From positions 1 through 12,245 of the forward strand of contig CALUZE010000025.1 in NCBI GenBank assembly GCA_944325235.1: a stretch of 12,245 nucleotides of DNA, given 5' to 3'. Made by a program: the position numbers and the translations under genes. Under the pieces are notes generated by a model. The model saw nothing but the letters and a program-made list of their open reading frames with translations, made no database searches and had not been told where the DNA came from. Every line of letters starts with the position of its first letter. Position 1 is the first letter of the stretch. Positions 1 to 7,097 of this stretch are shown here, one piece after another. The DNA comes from an uncultured Elusimicrobiales bacterium. GTDB taxonomy: Bacteria > Elusimicrobiota > Elusimicrobia > Elusimicrobiales > Elusimicrobiaceae.

Positions 1-1
1 C

Positions 2-418
2 GTAACGCTGCGCGTAGCCAACGGGGGCGACATCGGTACCAACGGCGGCGGCTTTGGGGATTTGTATGTGGAAGTGGACGTAAAAGAGCACAAAATTTTC
101 AAACGCCAAGGGGACGATTTGGTGATTGACGCGCAAATTACCTACCCGCAGGCCGTATTGGGCGGCAGCATTAAAGTGCCGACGATTGAAGGCAAAGAAG
201 TGGAACTGACCATCCCGAAAGGCACGCAGTTCGGCTCCGTGCTTAAACTGCAGGGCAACGGGATGCCGCGCCTGGGCAAGAAGGGCTTTGGGGACTTGTT
301 GGTAAACGTGAAAATTGAAGTCCTTAAAAAGCCGACCCAACGCCAGAAGGAACTGCTGGAAGAACTGGCCAAGGAAACGGGCGGCAAAAAGAGCTTCTTT
401 AAAGAGTTGTTTTCGTAA
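2..418 (+). CDS. dnaJ: Chaperone protein DnaJ, C-terminal fragment
   Basis: The 5' part lies outside the window; the frame is open from base 2, giving 138 residues up to TAA at 416-418. DnaJ (Hsp40) is the cytoplasmic co-chaperone that delivers unfolded clients to DnaK and stimulates its ATPase. What is visible is the second half of the substrate-binding region: the NGGD...GGGFGDLYVEV stretch, then a VKEHKIFKRQGDDL segment, QAVLGG, VPTIEGKEVELTIPKGTQ and LQGNGMPRLGKKGFGDLLV. These are the standard landmarks of C-terminal domain II. The J domain, Gly/Phe linker and zinc-finger repeats must lie upstream. The tail (KKSFFKELFS) is short and charged, as is usual. The gene converges on mnmA and ends just before a strong two-way terminator. 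A CbpA-type paralogue is possible, since the zinc finger cannot be seen. Confidence 0.93.
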   Translation, partial: VTLRVANGGDIGTNGGGFGDLYVEVDVKEHKIFKRQGDDLVIDAQITYPQAVLGGSIKVPTIEGKEVELTIPKGTQFGSVLKLQGNGMPRLGKKGFGDLLVNVKIEVLKKPTQRQKELLEELAKETGGKKSFFKELFS

Positions 419-432
419 GACAGCAGGCAAGC

Positions 433-467
433 AAAACGGGCGGAGTAAAAAACTCCGCCCGTTTTTT
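433..467. terminator. Two-way intrinsic terminator between dnaJ and mnmA
   Basis: An 11-bp perfect stem (436-446 with 452-462) encloses an AAAAA loop and is followed by a run of T (462-467) on the plus strand. A run of A before the stem (433-436) together with the T run makes it work in the minus direction too. It lies 15 nt after the dnaJ stop and 6 nt beyond the mnmA stop, so it can serve both converging genes. Confidence 0.9.
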
Positions 468-472
468 ATGGG

Positions 473-1552
473 TTACTGAATAATTCCGCCGCCCAGTACA
501 ATGTCCCCGTTGTACAGCACGGCTGATTGGCCGGCCGTCACGGACAGCTGGGGCTCGTCAAACACGGCGCTCAAGGAACCGTCGTCTTCCACCGTTACGT
601 GTGCTTTGGCAGGCACGTGCAAATTACGGATTTTAATTTCGCACGCAAACTGTTTGGCGGGCGCTTGCCCGGCAATCCAGCTGACGTGGTCCGCCCGCAG
701 GGTGGTGGAATAGAGGGCTTCTTTGGGGCCGATGACCACCTGGTTTTTCTGCGCGTCTATGCGCACGACATACATCGGCGTTTTAAAGCCGCTGATTCCC
801 AGCCCCTTGCGCTTGCCGATGGTGTAGCCCCAAATGCCGTTGTGGCGGGCCACTTTTTGCCCGTCCAGGGTAACGATGTCGCCGGGCTTGTTGGGGAAGT
901 TCAACAGGTCGTTGTAATCGCCGCAATAAAAATCCTGGCTGTCCTCTTTATCGGCCACGGCCAAGCCGGCCTGGCGGGCTACTTCGCGGATTTCGGGTTT
1001 GGTCCGCTCCCCCAGCGGGAACAGTACGCGCGAAAGCTGCGCTTGCGTCAAGCGGTGCAAGAAATAGCTTTGGTCGCGCGATAAATCTTTGGCTTTTTTT
1101 AACAGATATTTGCCGGTTTGGGGGTCGTATTCCACGCGGGCGTAGTGGCCGGTGGCAAACTTATCAAAATGAATGCCCTGTTTTTCGGCCGCCGCGGGCA
1201 GAACGCCGAATTTAATTAAACTGTTGCACAGCACGCACGGGTTGGGCGTGCGGCCGCAGGCATATTCCTGCCGGAAGTTATCCAGCACCGCTTGGCGGTA
1301 GGGCAGGCGGCAGTCCACCGTCAGGTATTCAATGCCCAGCTTGTCGGCCAGTGCGCGGATTTCCGACACGTCTTCCTTTTCCGGCGAGAGGCAGGCGTTT
1401 TTTTGGTACGCCCCGGCAGGTACCGGCAAGGACGGGTCCCACACAATCATCGTAGCGCCGATGACGCGGTACCCTTGTTCTTTAAGCAGTACGGCCGCCG
1501 CGGCGGAGTCCACTCCGCCCGACAGGCCGATCAGAATCGTCTCTTTTTCCAT
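473..1552 (-). CDS. mnmA: tRNA-specific 2-thiouridylase MnmA
   Basis: MnmA activates U34 of tRNA Lys, Glu and Gln with ATP and inserts sulfur to make 2-thiouridine. The 359-residue length is normal. In order from the ATG one sees the PP-loop SGGVDS (residues 11-16), TPNPCVLCN (102-110) holding the usual catalytic cysteine, FATGHYARV (132-140), DQSYFL (160-165), SQDFYCGDY (205-213) and YTIGKRKGLG (243-252), then the C-terminal beta barrel. The reading frame also offers TTG TTG just before the ATG. The ATG at 1552 is chosen because GGGAG (1564-1560) lies 7 nt upstream of it, whereas it would be too close to the first TTG. The second active-site cysteine, normally in a DSQxxC-F type motif, is one residue later than usual (FYC). 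The gene stands alone: a terminator separates it from the upstream operon. Confidence 0.96.
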   Translation of the reverse strand: MEKETILIGLSGGVDSAAAAVLLKEQGYRVIGATMIVWDPSLPVPAGAYQKNACLSPEKEDVSEIRALADKLGIEYLTVDCRLPYRQAVLDNFRQEYACGRTPNPCVLCNSLIKFGVLPAAAEKQGIHFDKFATGHYARVEYDPQTGKYLLKKAKDLSRDQSYFLHRLTQAQLSRVLFPLGERTKPEIREVARQAGLAVADKEDSQDFYCGDYNDLLNFPNKPGDIVTLDGQKVARHNGIWGYTIGKRKGLGISGFKTPMYVVRIDAQKNQVVIGPKEALYSTTLRADHVSWIAGQAPAKQFACEIKIRNLHVPAKAHVTVEDDGSLSAVFDEPQLSVTAGQSAVLYNGDIVLGGGIIQ

Positions 1553-1558
1553 CAACAA

Positions 1559-1641
1559 ACTCCCGAGTAAAAATTGTACTTAAGGTTGAAAGCCAAAAGG
1601 ACACTATATTGTAGTATTTTCGGGCGGGGGCCGCCAGGCAT
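1559..1641 (-). promoter_or_regulatory. Probable mnmA promoter region
   Basis: This gap lies between the terminator of the upstream operon and the mnmA ribosome binding site, so mnmA should have its own promoter here. On the minus strand two TACAAT boxes (5/6 match to the -10 consensus) occur, at 1613-1608 and 1578-1573. Neither has a convincing -35 hexamer at 16-18 nt. The first would give a leader of about 50 nt. A 5-bp GC-rich hairpin (1623-1627 with 1631-1635) precedes them; its role is unclear. Confidence 0.3.
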
Positions 1642-1663
1642 AAAAAACCCCGCCGAGGCGGGG
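1642..1663 (-). terminator. Intrinsic terminator of the glcDE-glcF-HD-GYP operon
   Basis: On the minus strand a GC-rich stem (CCCCGCC at 1663-1657 in complement, pairing with 1654-1648) with a minimal loop is followed by six T (1647-1642). It starts 5 nt after the TGA stop of the HD-GYP gene at 1671-1669, and it isolates mnmA from this operon. Confidence 0.85.
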
Positions 1664-1668
1664 CAAAA

Positions 1669-2862
1669 TCAGGAATTTTTCTTTTCGTCCACCGGCACGT
1701 TAGAGGTTTGCTTTTGCGGCTGGTTGACGGAAATATGCGCGTAGAGCTTGCGCACGGAAGGATAAATCTTTTTGAACGCGGCCACGACGTGCGGGTCAAA
1801 CGATTTGCCGGATTCGCCCAAAATGTACGAATAGGCTTCGTCGGTCGGCCAAGCTTTTTTGTACACGCGAAACACGCACAGCGCGTCAAACACGTCGGCC
1901 ACCGTAATAATGCGGGCTTCTATCGGGATTTCTTCGCCTTTTAAGCCTTTGGGGTAGCCGGAGCCGTTCCATTTTTCGTGGTGGTAGCACGCCATTTTGT
2001 GCGCAATTTTGAGCACCTTGGAGTGCGCGCCTTCCAAAATGCGCCCGCCGTAAACGGTGTGCGATTTCATAATTTCAAATTCTTCGGGCGTGAGCTTGCC
2101 GGGTTTTAACAAAATGTTGTCCGCCAGGGCCACTTTGCCGATGTCGTGCAGCGGGCTGGCGTTTTTAATCAGGTCGGCGTCTTTTTTGCTCATACCCAGG
2201 GCCAAGGCCAATAAGTAGGAAATAATGCTGATGTTTTTTAAGTGGGCGCGGGTATCCTGCTGGTCGCGGTATTCGGCCGTGACGGCCAGGCGGTAAATGG
2301 TTTCCAGTTGGGCGACGTGGACGTCCTGGTACAGTTTGGCAATTTCAATGGAGCTGGCGGCAAACGTGGCCAGCAACTGCAGGATGCCTTCGTCTTTTTT
2401 GTCAAAGGGGGTGCCGTCAGATTTGTTGGCCACCTGAAAGACGCCCAACACTTTGCCTGCATTGTTTTTAAGCGGGATAGCCAGCATGGAGTGGGTGCGG
2501 AAATCGGTTACCATATCCACATCCATAGAAAAACGAGGGTCTTCGTACGCGTTGGGGAGGTTGACGCTTTCGCCGGTGCGGGCCACCAGGGAGATGACGC
2601 CGTTGCCGTTAAGCGGGACGCGGATTTCGGTATGTTCCAATCCGCGGCCTTGGGCGATTTTGGACCACAGTTCGTTGCGTTCCACGTCTTTGAGGTAGAT
2701 GGTGCAGCGCCCCACGTCCAGCATTTTGGTAATTTGCTGACCGATGATGTCCAACAACTTATCCAGGCGCAATTCGCAGGAAATGCGTGCGCCAAATTCC
2801 ACCAGCAAGTTCAGCTTTTCTTCCGCTGAAAGCTTGCTGCTTTCTGGTCTGAAAGGCTGCAT
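1669..2862 (-). CDS. GAF domain / HD-GYP cyclic-di-GMP phosphodiesterase
   Basis: The 397-residue cytoplasmic protein has no membrane segment. An N-terminal GAF sensor spans about 14-175, with typical segments such as IPLKNNAGKVLGVFQVANK (129-147) and FDKKDEGILQLLATFAASS (153-171). A coiled linker leads to an HD-GYP domain (about 188-365). Metal and catalytic residues are all present: H207, the HD pair H239-D240 in HDIGK, H268 in HTVYGG, H294-H295-E296, GYP at 302-304 and DVFDAL (323-328). HD-GYP proteins hydrolyse c-di-GMP to pGpG or GMP. The segment after DVFDAL reads CVFRVYKKAW, where TSxRPYKKAW is typical; R and YKKAW are kept. The tail (about 371-397) is polar and Gln/Lys/Ser-rich. It begins 4 nt after the glcF-like stop with only a weak GGGTGA-like ribosome site, so translation is probably coupled. 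The GAF ligand cannot be predicted. Confidence 0.92.
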   Translation of the reverse strand: MQPFRPESSKLSAEEKLNLLVEFGARISCELRLDKLLDIIGQQITKMLDVGRCTIYLKDVERNELWSKIAQGRGLEHTEIRVPLNGNGVISLVARTGESVNLPNAYEDPRFSMDVDMVTDFRTHSMLAIPLKNNAGKVLGVFQVANKSDGTPFDKKDEGILQLLATFAASSIEIAKLYQDVHVAQLETIYRLAVTAEYRDQQDTRAHLKNISIISYLLALALGMSKKDADLIKNASPLHDIGKVALADNILLKPGKLTPEEFEIMKSHTVYGGRILEGAHSKVLKIAHKMACYHHEKWNGSGYPKGLKGEEIPIEARIITVADVFDALCVFRVYKKAWPTDEAYSYILGESGKSFDPHVVAAFKKIYPSVRKLYAHISVNQPQKQTSNVPVDEKKNS

Positions 2863-2866
2863 AGTT

Positions 2867-4177
2867 TCACCCGTTTAAGCGTGCGAAGTGGTCTGCCTGG
2901 GCCTGCGGATAAAACCGCTTTAGGTAAAAATTCAGCTCCAAGGCGGACAGCCCTGACAATGTAAACACAGTCCCTGTCTGTGTTCGGGCGATACTCTGTA
3001 CGGCGGACATACAAATTTTTTCACCCAAATTTCCCCGTACAAAATTGTAACCGAACGCGGGAACATCCGCGTCCTTATACAAACACTCTACAAAATTTTT
3101 CTTAAAATGTGTCTTTAAAATTTTGCGGGCCTGGTCAAATGGGGCGCCTTCGCGGGCAAACAGGGCGCCGCAGTCCAGCCGCACCCGGGCGGATTTGTCG
3201 GCGGAAATGGCTTTGGCGGACAGGAAGTCCGTCACAAACACGACGTGCCGGGCAAACTGTTGGGCTTTTTTCTGCCAATGGGGCCAAGCGGCAAACAATT
3301 GGGGGGCCCGGCGCAGGAACAGGTAAACGTCCACGCTGTCCGTCAGCAGCGGCAGGGTGCCGTTTTGCACGGCACCGTGGCGCAGTATCAGGCGCCGCAG
3401 TTGGCGGCGGCTTTGGCGCAAGTCGCCATATACGTACGCAAACAGACCGCTGGATACATTAGCTAACACAAGCGGCCGGTGTTTTTGGCGAATCCATGTA
3501 AGTACGGCTAACGCCAAGGACGGCATAAAAAATTCGGCTTCCAGCGACGGCAAGTATAAAAGCGTCGGGTCAGCGGGAGGATTGACCCGGGCTTCGCGCC
3601 AGGCATCGCGGTCCGCGCGGGCGGGATACGCCGGCAAAATATCGTCGGCGTGATTCAGCCAATTTAGGCCCGGCAGGTGCGTGAGTCCGCACGCGCGTGC
3701 CGCGCGTAAAAGCCCGATGCGCCGCAGCCACAGCCCGGTGCGTACCAGGCGGGCAAACGTGTGGGGGTGGCTCGTGCGGCAGGAAAGGAGTTTAAATAAT
3801 AGGCGCGGCAACGGTTGGGAACGAAGCGCCCGGCGCAATTCCAGCATATGTTCGGCCGTGGGGATTTTGCCCGCGCACGCTTGCGTGCAGCGCCCGCACA
3901 GCAAACACGTGTTTAACGCTTGTTCGGCCAGGGCGCGGTTGTTGGCCAGCTTCAGCTTGCCTTCCGCAATCAAGCGCACCAGTTGGTTGCGCCCGCGGGG
4001 GGAGAACGTTTCCTGCGCAGTTAACAAATAGGTGGGGCAGGCCTGCTGGCAGCTGCCGCAGCGGTTGCAGAAGGAAACCGAATCGTACACCGAGCGCGGG
4101 CCGAAAGGCGTATCCAGCACTTTCAGGTGACGGGTGGGGTGGAGCGGATCCAGTTGCGGGGTGTAGAAATCAGACAT
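2867..4177 (-). CDS. GlcF-like iron-sulfur protein with degenerate CCG domains
   Basis: The 436-residue protein matches the layout of GlcF, the iron-sulfur subunit of glycolate oxidase that passes electrons from the FAD subunits onward. Two [4Fe-4S] motifs are intact: C37xxC40xxC43xxxC47-P and C91xxC94xxC97xxxC101. The linker after them also looks like GlcF. The C-terminal half keeps the two-repeat layout, but the cysteine-rich CCG ligands are gone. By eye, the first CCG reads VSSG (241-244) and its later GC reads SVD (281-283); the second CCG reads AFG (374-376) and its GC reads GLS (409-411). C336 is about the only one left. The start ATG (4177) overlaps the end of the upstream gene by 8 nt and has GGAGAA 6 nt upstream, so the start is firm. 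The frame is open throughout, which argues against a pseudogene. Physiological electron acceptor and substrate (glycolate or D-lactate) are unknown. Confidence 0.85.
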   Translation of the reverse strand: MSDFYTPQLDPLHPTRHLKVLDTPFGPRSVYDSVSFCNRCGSCQQACPTYLLTAQETFSPRGRNQLVRLIAEGKLKLANNRALAEQALNTCLLCGRCTQACAGKIPTAEHMLELRRALRSQPLPRLLFKLLSCRTSHPHTFARLVRTGLWLRRIGLLRAARACGLTHLPGLNWLNHADDILPAYPARADRDAWREARVNPPADPTLLYLPSLEAEFFMPSLALAVLTWIRQKHRPLVLANVSSGLFAYVYGDLRQSRRQLRRLILRHGAVQNGTLPLLTDSVDVYLFLRRAPQLFAAWPHWQKKAQQFARHVVFVTDFLSAKAISADKSARVRLDCGALFAREGAPFDQARKILKTHFKKNFVECLYKDADVPAFGYNFVRGNLGEKICMSAVQSIARTQTGTVFTLSGLSALELNFYLKRFYPQAQADHFARLNG

Positions 4178-6164
4178 AAGGTTCTCCGGGCAGGGCGGGG
4201 AATAAATCTTCCGGGTCCAGCCGTGTTTTCAGGGCGTGCCAAAGCGGGTTTACCCGGCCCGGGACAAACGGATAGACGTGTACCGGGCGTATCGGATGTG
4301 CAAAAATTTTAAACGTCAGCTGCGTCACCAGCCCCAGCGTGCCTTGCGAACCGGCAAACAGCCGCGTTAAATGGTAGCCGGCGGCGTTCTTCATTAGTTT
4401 TCCGCCGTAGCGGACGTAGGAACCGTCCGGCAGGAGTGCTTCCACGCCCAGCACGTGCGGATAAAAATCCGGCATACAGCCGGACGCAAACGCGCCGCCC
4501 AGCGTGCCGTGCCCGTGGGGCAGCGCACAAAAAACGGACGATTGCTGCAACGCTTCAAAAAGTTCTTTTAGCGTTACGCCCGCCTCTGCCGTGGCGGTGT
4601 AGTTGGTTTTGTCTATTTCCAGCACGCGGTTTAGCGGGCGCGTGGAAAGGGTGTGAAAGGTGTTGGTGCGCAGGCGGGTATTTTCGCCCACGATTAAAAT
4701 AGGGGCGTGTGCCTGGCGGCGGTCCGCCAAGGCCTGCGCCAGCGGGCGTACGGACGGTTCCGGCGGCAGCGCGGGCCGCGCCTTGGAAGCGTAATCCAGC
4801 GGAATGAGCTTGAGCGGATTGGCCAGGTCCAGCGGGTCCGCGGCTTGTTTAATATGGGCAAATAAATCCAGCGTGGGCGTATCATATTGATAGGCCATCA
4901 CGGCGCGTTTTTCCACGCCTACGCCGTGTTCGCCCGAAACGGTGCCGCCGCAATCCACGCACGCTTCCAAAATTTCTTTCAGCGCGCGGGTGACGCGGAT
5001 GGTGTCGGGCTTGTTGCGTTCGTCAAACACGATTTGCGGGTGGAAATTTCCGTCCCCCGCGTGGAACAACAAGCTGGCATAGATGTGGTGTTCGTCCAAA
5101 ATATGACGCACTTTTTGCAGGGCGCGCGGCAGTTCGCTGCGCGGCACGGTGCCGTCCCCCACCATCACGTTGGGGGCCAGGCGGGCCATGGCGGCATACG
5201 CCGCCCGCCGGCCGAACCAGAGCTTTTGGCGTTCGGCTTCCGTCTTGGCCGGGATAAATTGCTGGGCGTGGTTTTTTAGGCAAATGTCTTCCAGCTGTTT
5301 TTCGTCTTGGGCAATTTGCGCGGGGGAGCCGTCCAGCTCCAAAATAAGCAAGGCTTGCGCGTCCGTGGGGTAGCCGGCGTGGGCAAATTCTTCCACGGCG
5401 CGGGTGGTCACTTGGTCCATGGCTTCCACACAGCGCGGGATAATGCCTTGGGCGGCCAAATCGCTGACGGTTTGCACGCTGTCCGCCAGCGAAGGAAACG
5501 TGACCAAAAAGGTTTTGATGTGTTTGGCCGCGGGCAGGATTTTTACTTTCATCCGTTTAATCATTCCCAGCGTGCCTTCGCTCCCGGCCAAGAGGCCAAT
5601 CCAATCCGGCCCCGGGTCCCGGCGGGAAAAATGCATTTCCGTTCCGTCGGGCAGCACGAAATCTGCCTCCAGCACGTGGTCTATCGTGCCGCCGTATTTC
5701 ATACAGCGCGCGCCGCTGGCGTTTTGGGCCAGGTTGCCGCCCAACGTGCTGACGCGCTGGCTGGCCGGGTCCGGCGCGTAGAAAAAGCCCAGCGGGGCCA
5801 GCCGGTCCTGCAAGTCGCCCGTAATCACGCCCGGCTGCACCAGAGCGTAGCCTTCCTGCGTGTTGATTTGCAAAATGCGGTTGAGGCCGGCGGTGTTTAA
5901 AATCACGCCGCCGTTTAACGCCGTGCAGCTGCCGGCGTGGTTGGTGGCGGCGGCCCTTGCCACAAACGGAATGCGGTATTTGTGCAACACGCGCAAAATG
6001 GGGGCAAGGGAATCTTCCGACGGGAGATTGATAAGAGCATCCGGCCGCGTGCGCGAAAGGGAACAATCGTAGGCGTACAACGAAAGGGAAATGTCATCCG
6101 TCAGGACGTTTTCTTTCCCGGCGGCTTTTTGAAGTTGGCGTAAAGCGGCGGACGGTATTTTCAT
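4170..6164 (-). CDS. GlcD-GlcE fusion, FAD-linked 2-hydroxyacid dehydrogenase
   Basis: One chain of 664 residues carries two flavoprotein units. Residues 1 to about 460 form a full GlcD: an FAD-binding PCMH fold (LVQPGV at 108-113, YAPDPASQ at 129-136, LGGNLAQNASGARCMKYGG at 141-159, GSEGTLG at 194-200) and an FAD-oxidase C-terminal domain with FHAGDGNFHP (367-376) and SGEHGVG (410-416). Residues about 470-664 are a second FAD domain of GlcE type, shown by GHGTLGGAFASG (551-562) and the GlcE hallmark LMKNAAGYHLTRLFAGSQG (590-608). GlcE is normally about 350 residues; here its cap region is mostly missing, and it ends in a LDPEDLFPALPG segment (649-660). The glycine-rich loop of the first FAD site reads AAATNHAGS (71-79) where GlcD usually has GAGTxxSGG. 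No Shine-Dalgarno precedes the ATG. Likely oxidises glycolate or D-lactate and passes electrons to the GlcF-like partner; substrate unproven. Confidence 0.88.
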   Translation of the reverse strand: MKIPSAALRQLQKAAGKENVLTDDISLSLYAYDCSLSRTRPDALINLPSEDSLAPILRVLHKYRIPFVARAAATNHAGSCTALNGGVILNTAGLNRILQINTQEGYALVQPGVITGDLQDRLAPLGFFYAPDPASQRVSTLGGNLAQNASGARCMKYGGTIDHVLEADFVLPDGTEMHFSRRDPGPDWIGLLAGSEGTLGMIKRMKVKILPAAKHIKTFLVTFPSLADSVQTVSDLAAQGIIPRCVEAMDQVTTRAVEEFAHAGYPTDAQALLILELDGSPAQIAQDEKQLEDICLKNHAQQFIPAKTEAERQKLWFGRRAAYAAMARLAPNVMVGDGTVPRSELPRALQKVRHILDEHHIYASLLFHAGDGNFHPQIVFDERNKPDTIRVTRALKEILEACVDCGGTVSGEHGVGVEKRAVMAYQYDTPTLDLFAHIKQAADPLDLANPLKLIPLDYASKARPALPPEPSVRPLAQALADRRQAHAPILIVGENTRLRTNTFHTLSTRPLNRVLEIDKTNYTATAEAGVTLKELFEALQQSSVFCALPHGHGTLGGAFASGCMPDFYPHVLGVEALLPDGSYVRYGGKLMKNAAGYHLTRLFAGSQGTLGLVTQLTFKIFAHPIRPVHVYPFVPGRVNPLWHALKTRLDPEDLFPALPGEPYV

Positions 6165-6240
6165 AAAATGGAGTAAAGCGTGGTTGCGTAATTAATTTTT
6201 GTATACTATTATTATATTATTTGTATAAGGCAGTATTCCA
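6165..6240. promoter_or_regulatory. Divergent promoter region, glcDE operon and metallophosphatase
   Basis: This 76-nt AT-rich gap separates two divergent genes, so both promoters should lie here. Minus strand: a perfect TATAAT at 6216-6211 with a poor TTGGAA 19 nt upstream (6241-6236) would start glcDE transcripts near 6204, leaving a leader of about 40 nt. Plus strand: TTGCGT (6184-6189), 17-nt spacer and TATTAT (6207-6212) would start near 6219. The two -10 boxes overlap, so the two polymerases would compete. Hexamer matches are by eye. Confidence 0.45.
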
Positions 6241-7035
6241 ATGCAAAGCCCTAAAAAACCCAAGCAGGTCATTGTCGTGGGAGATGTGCACGGCCAGTTT
6301 GAGCCGTTTGTAAAGCTCCTGCGCTATGCCGGCGTAGTGGACGAAAAACTGAATTGGTGCGGCGGACACAACCGCCTGGTGCAGATGGGGGACATTTTTG
6401 ACCGCGGGCCCTCCTCCAGCAAGGTGGACAGCCTGTTGGATAACATCCAAAAACAGGCCGCCGAAGCCCAGGGGGAAGTCATCCGCCTGGTGGGCAACCA
6501 CGAGCTGGAGCCGCTGCTTTCCAACTTTGTCATTTCCGGCTTTAGCCAGGAAGAAGCCAAACTGATGCAGGAAAAGCTCACCCGCCAAGTGCTAAACGGC
6601 GAACTGCGCGCCGCATACGCCTACAAAGGCATTTTGTTTACGCACGCCGGCGTGACGCGCAAGCTGTACAAAATTTTTCAAATGCAGTTAGACGACCCCA
6701 ACGCCGCCAACATTGCCTCCCTGATTAACCTGATTTTCCGCGAATCCATCAAACACGAATTTTACAAACATCCTATTTTTAACATCAGCATCAGCCGCCG
6801 CGGAGCGGACCGCTTTGGCGGTATTTTTTGGGAGGATTTGGGCGATTTGGTGGCTTCGTACCCCAAGAGCCCGCTGCTGCAGGTGGTGGGGCACACGCAG
6901 GTGGACCGGATTATTTTGGACCGCGCGGCCAACATTATTCCGGTGGATGTGGGAATGCACCGCAAATTGCAGTACCTGATTGTGGACGAAGGCGGCGTGC
7001 CGCATATTATGAACGTGCCGCAAAGCGAAAAATAA
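6241..7035 (+). CDS. PPP-family metallophosphatase (Shewanella-like phosphatase type)
   Basis: The 264-residue cytoplasmic protein has all signatures of the calcineurin-like, PPP-type Ser/Thr phosphatase fold: GDVHG (14-18), GDIFDRG (50-56), GNHE (85-88), THAG (134-137) and VGHT (216-219). These supply the two-metal site (Mn or Fe/Zn) and the phosphate-binding residues. Near the C terminus a conserved DVGMH (236-240) is typical of bacterial and plant Shewanella-like phosphatases. Such enzymes remove phosphate from Ser/Thr or Tyr of proteins; a nucleotide such as diadenosine tetraphosphate (ApaH) is a less likely substrate. The true target cannot be read from sequence, and no kinase gene lies nearby. 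AAGG about 10 nt before the ATG is a weak ribosome site. The gene is alone on its strand and ends in a terminator. Confidence 0.88.
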   Translation: MQSPKKPKQVIVVGDVHGQFEPFVKLLRYAGVVDEKLNWCGGHNRLVQMGDIFDRGPSSSKVDSLLDNIQKQAAEAQGEVIRLVGNHELEPLLSNFVISGFSQEEAKLMQEKLTRQVLNGELRAAYAYKGILFTHAGVTRKLYKIFQMQLDDPNAANIASLINLIFRESIKHEFYKHPIFNISISRRGADRFGGIFWEDLGDLVASYPKSPLLQVVGHTQVDRIILDRAANIIPVDVGMHRKLQYLIVDEGGVPHIMNVPQSEK

Positions 7036-7047
7036 TACTTTTGAAAA

Positions 7048-7083
7048 TAAAAAAGGGAACGCTTTCGGGCGTTCCCTTTTTTT
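7048..7083. terminator. Two-way terminator between metallophosphatase and ybeY
   Basis: An 8-bp GC-rich stem (7055-7062 with 7069-7076) encloses a TTTCGG loop. It is flanked by an A run before (7050-7054) and seven T after (7077-7083), so the hairpin has a T tract in either direction. It lies 12 nt after the phosphatase stop and 14 nt beyond the ybeY stop. Confidence 0.9.
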
Positions 7084-7097
7084 GTGTGCGGGTAAAA

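Noticed and set aside
1623..1635. GC-rich mini-hairpin upstream of mnmA
   Set aside because: A 5-bp stem with no T tract in the direction of transcription; not supported as a terminator or riboswitch.
2867..4177. GlcF-like gene as a decaying pseudogene
   Set aside because: The frame is complete, with a good ribosome site, intact cluster motifs and tight coupling to both neighbours; selective loss of CCG cysteines looks like divergence, not decay.
5307..5900. A 197-codon plus-strand frame inside the glcDE fusion
   Set aside because: Shadow of the GlcD coding region on the other strand.
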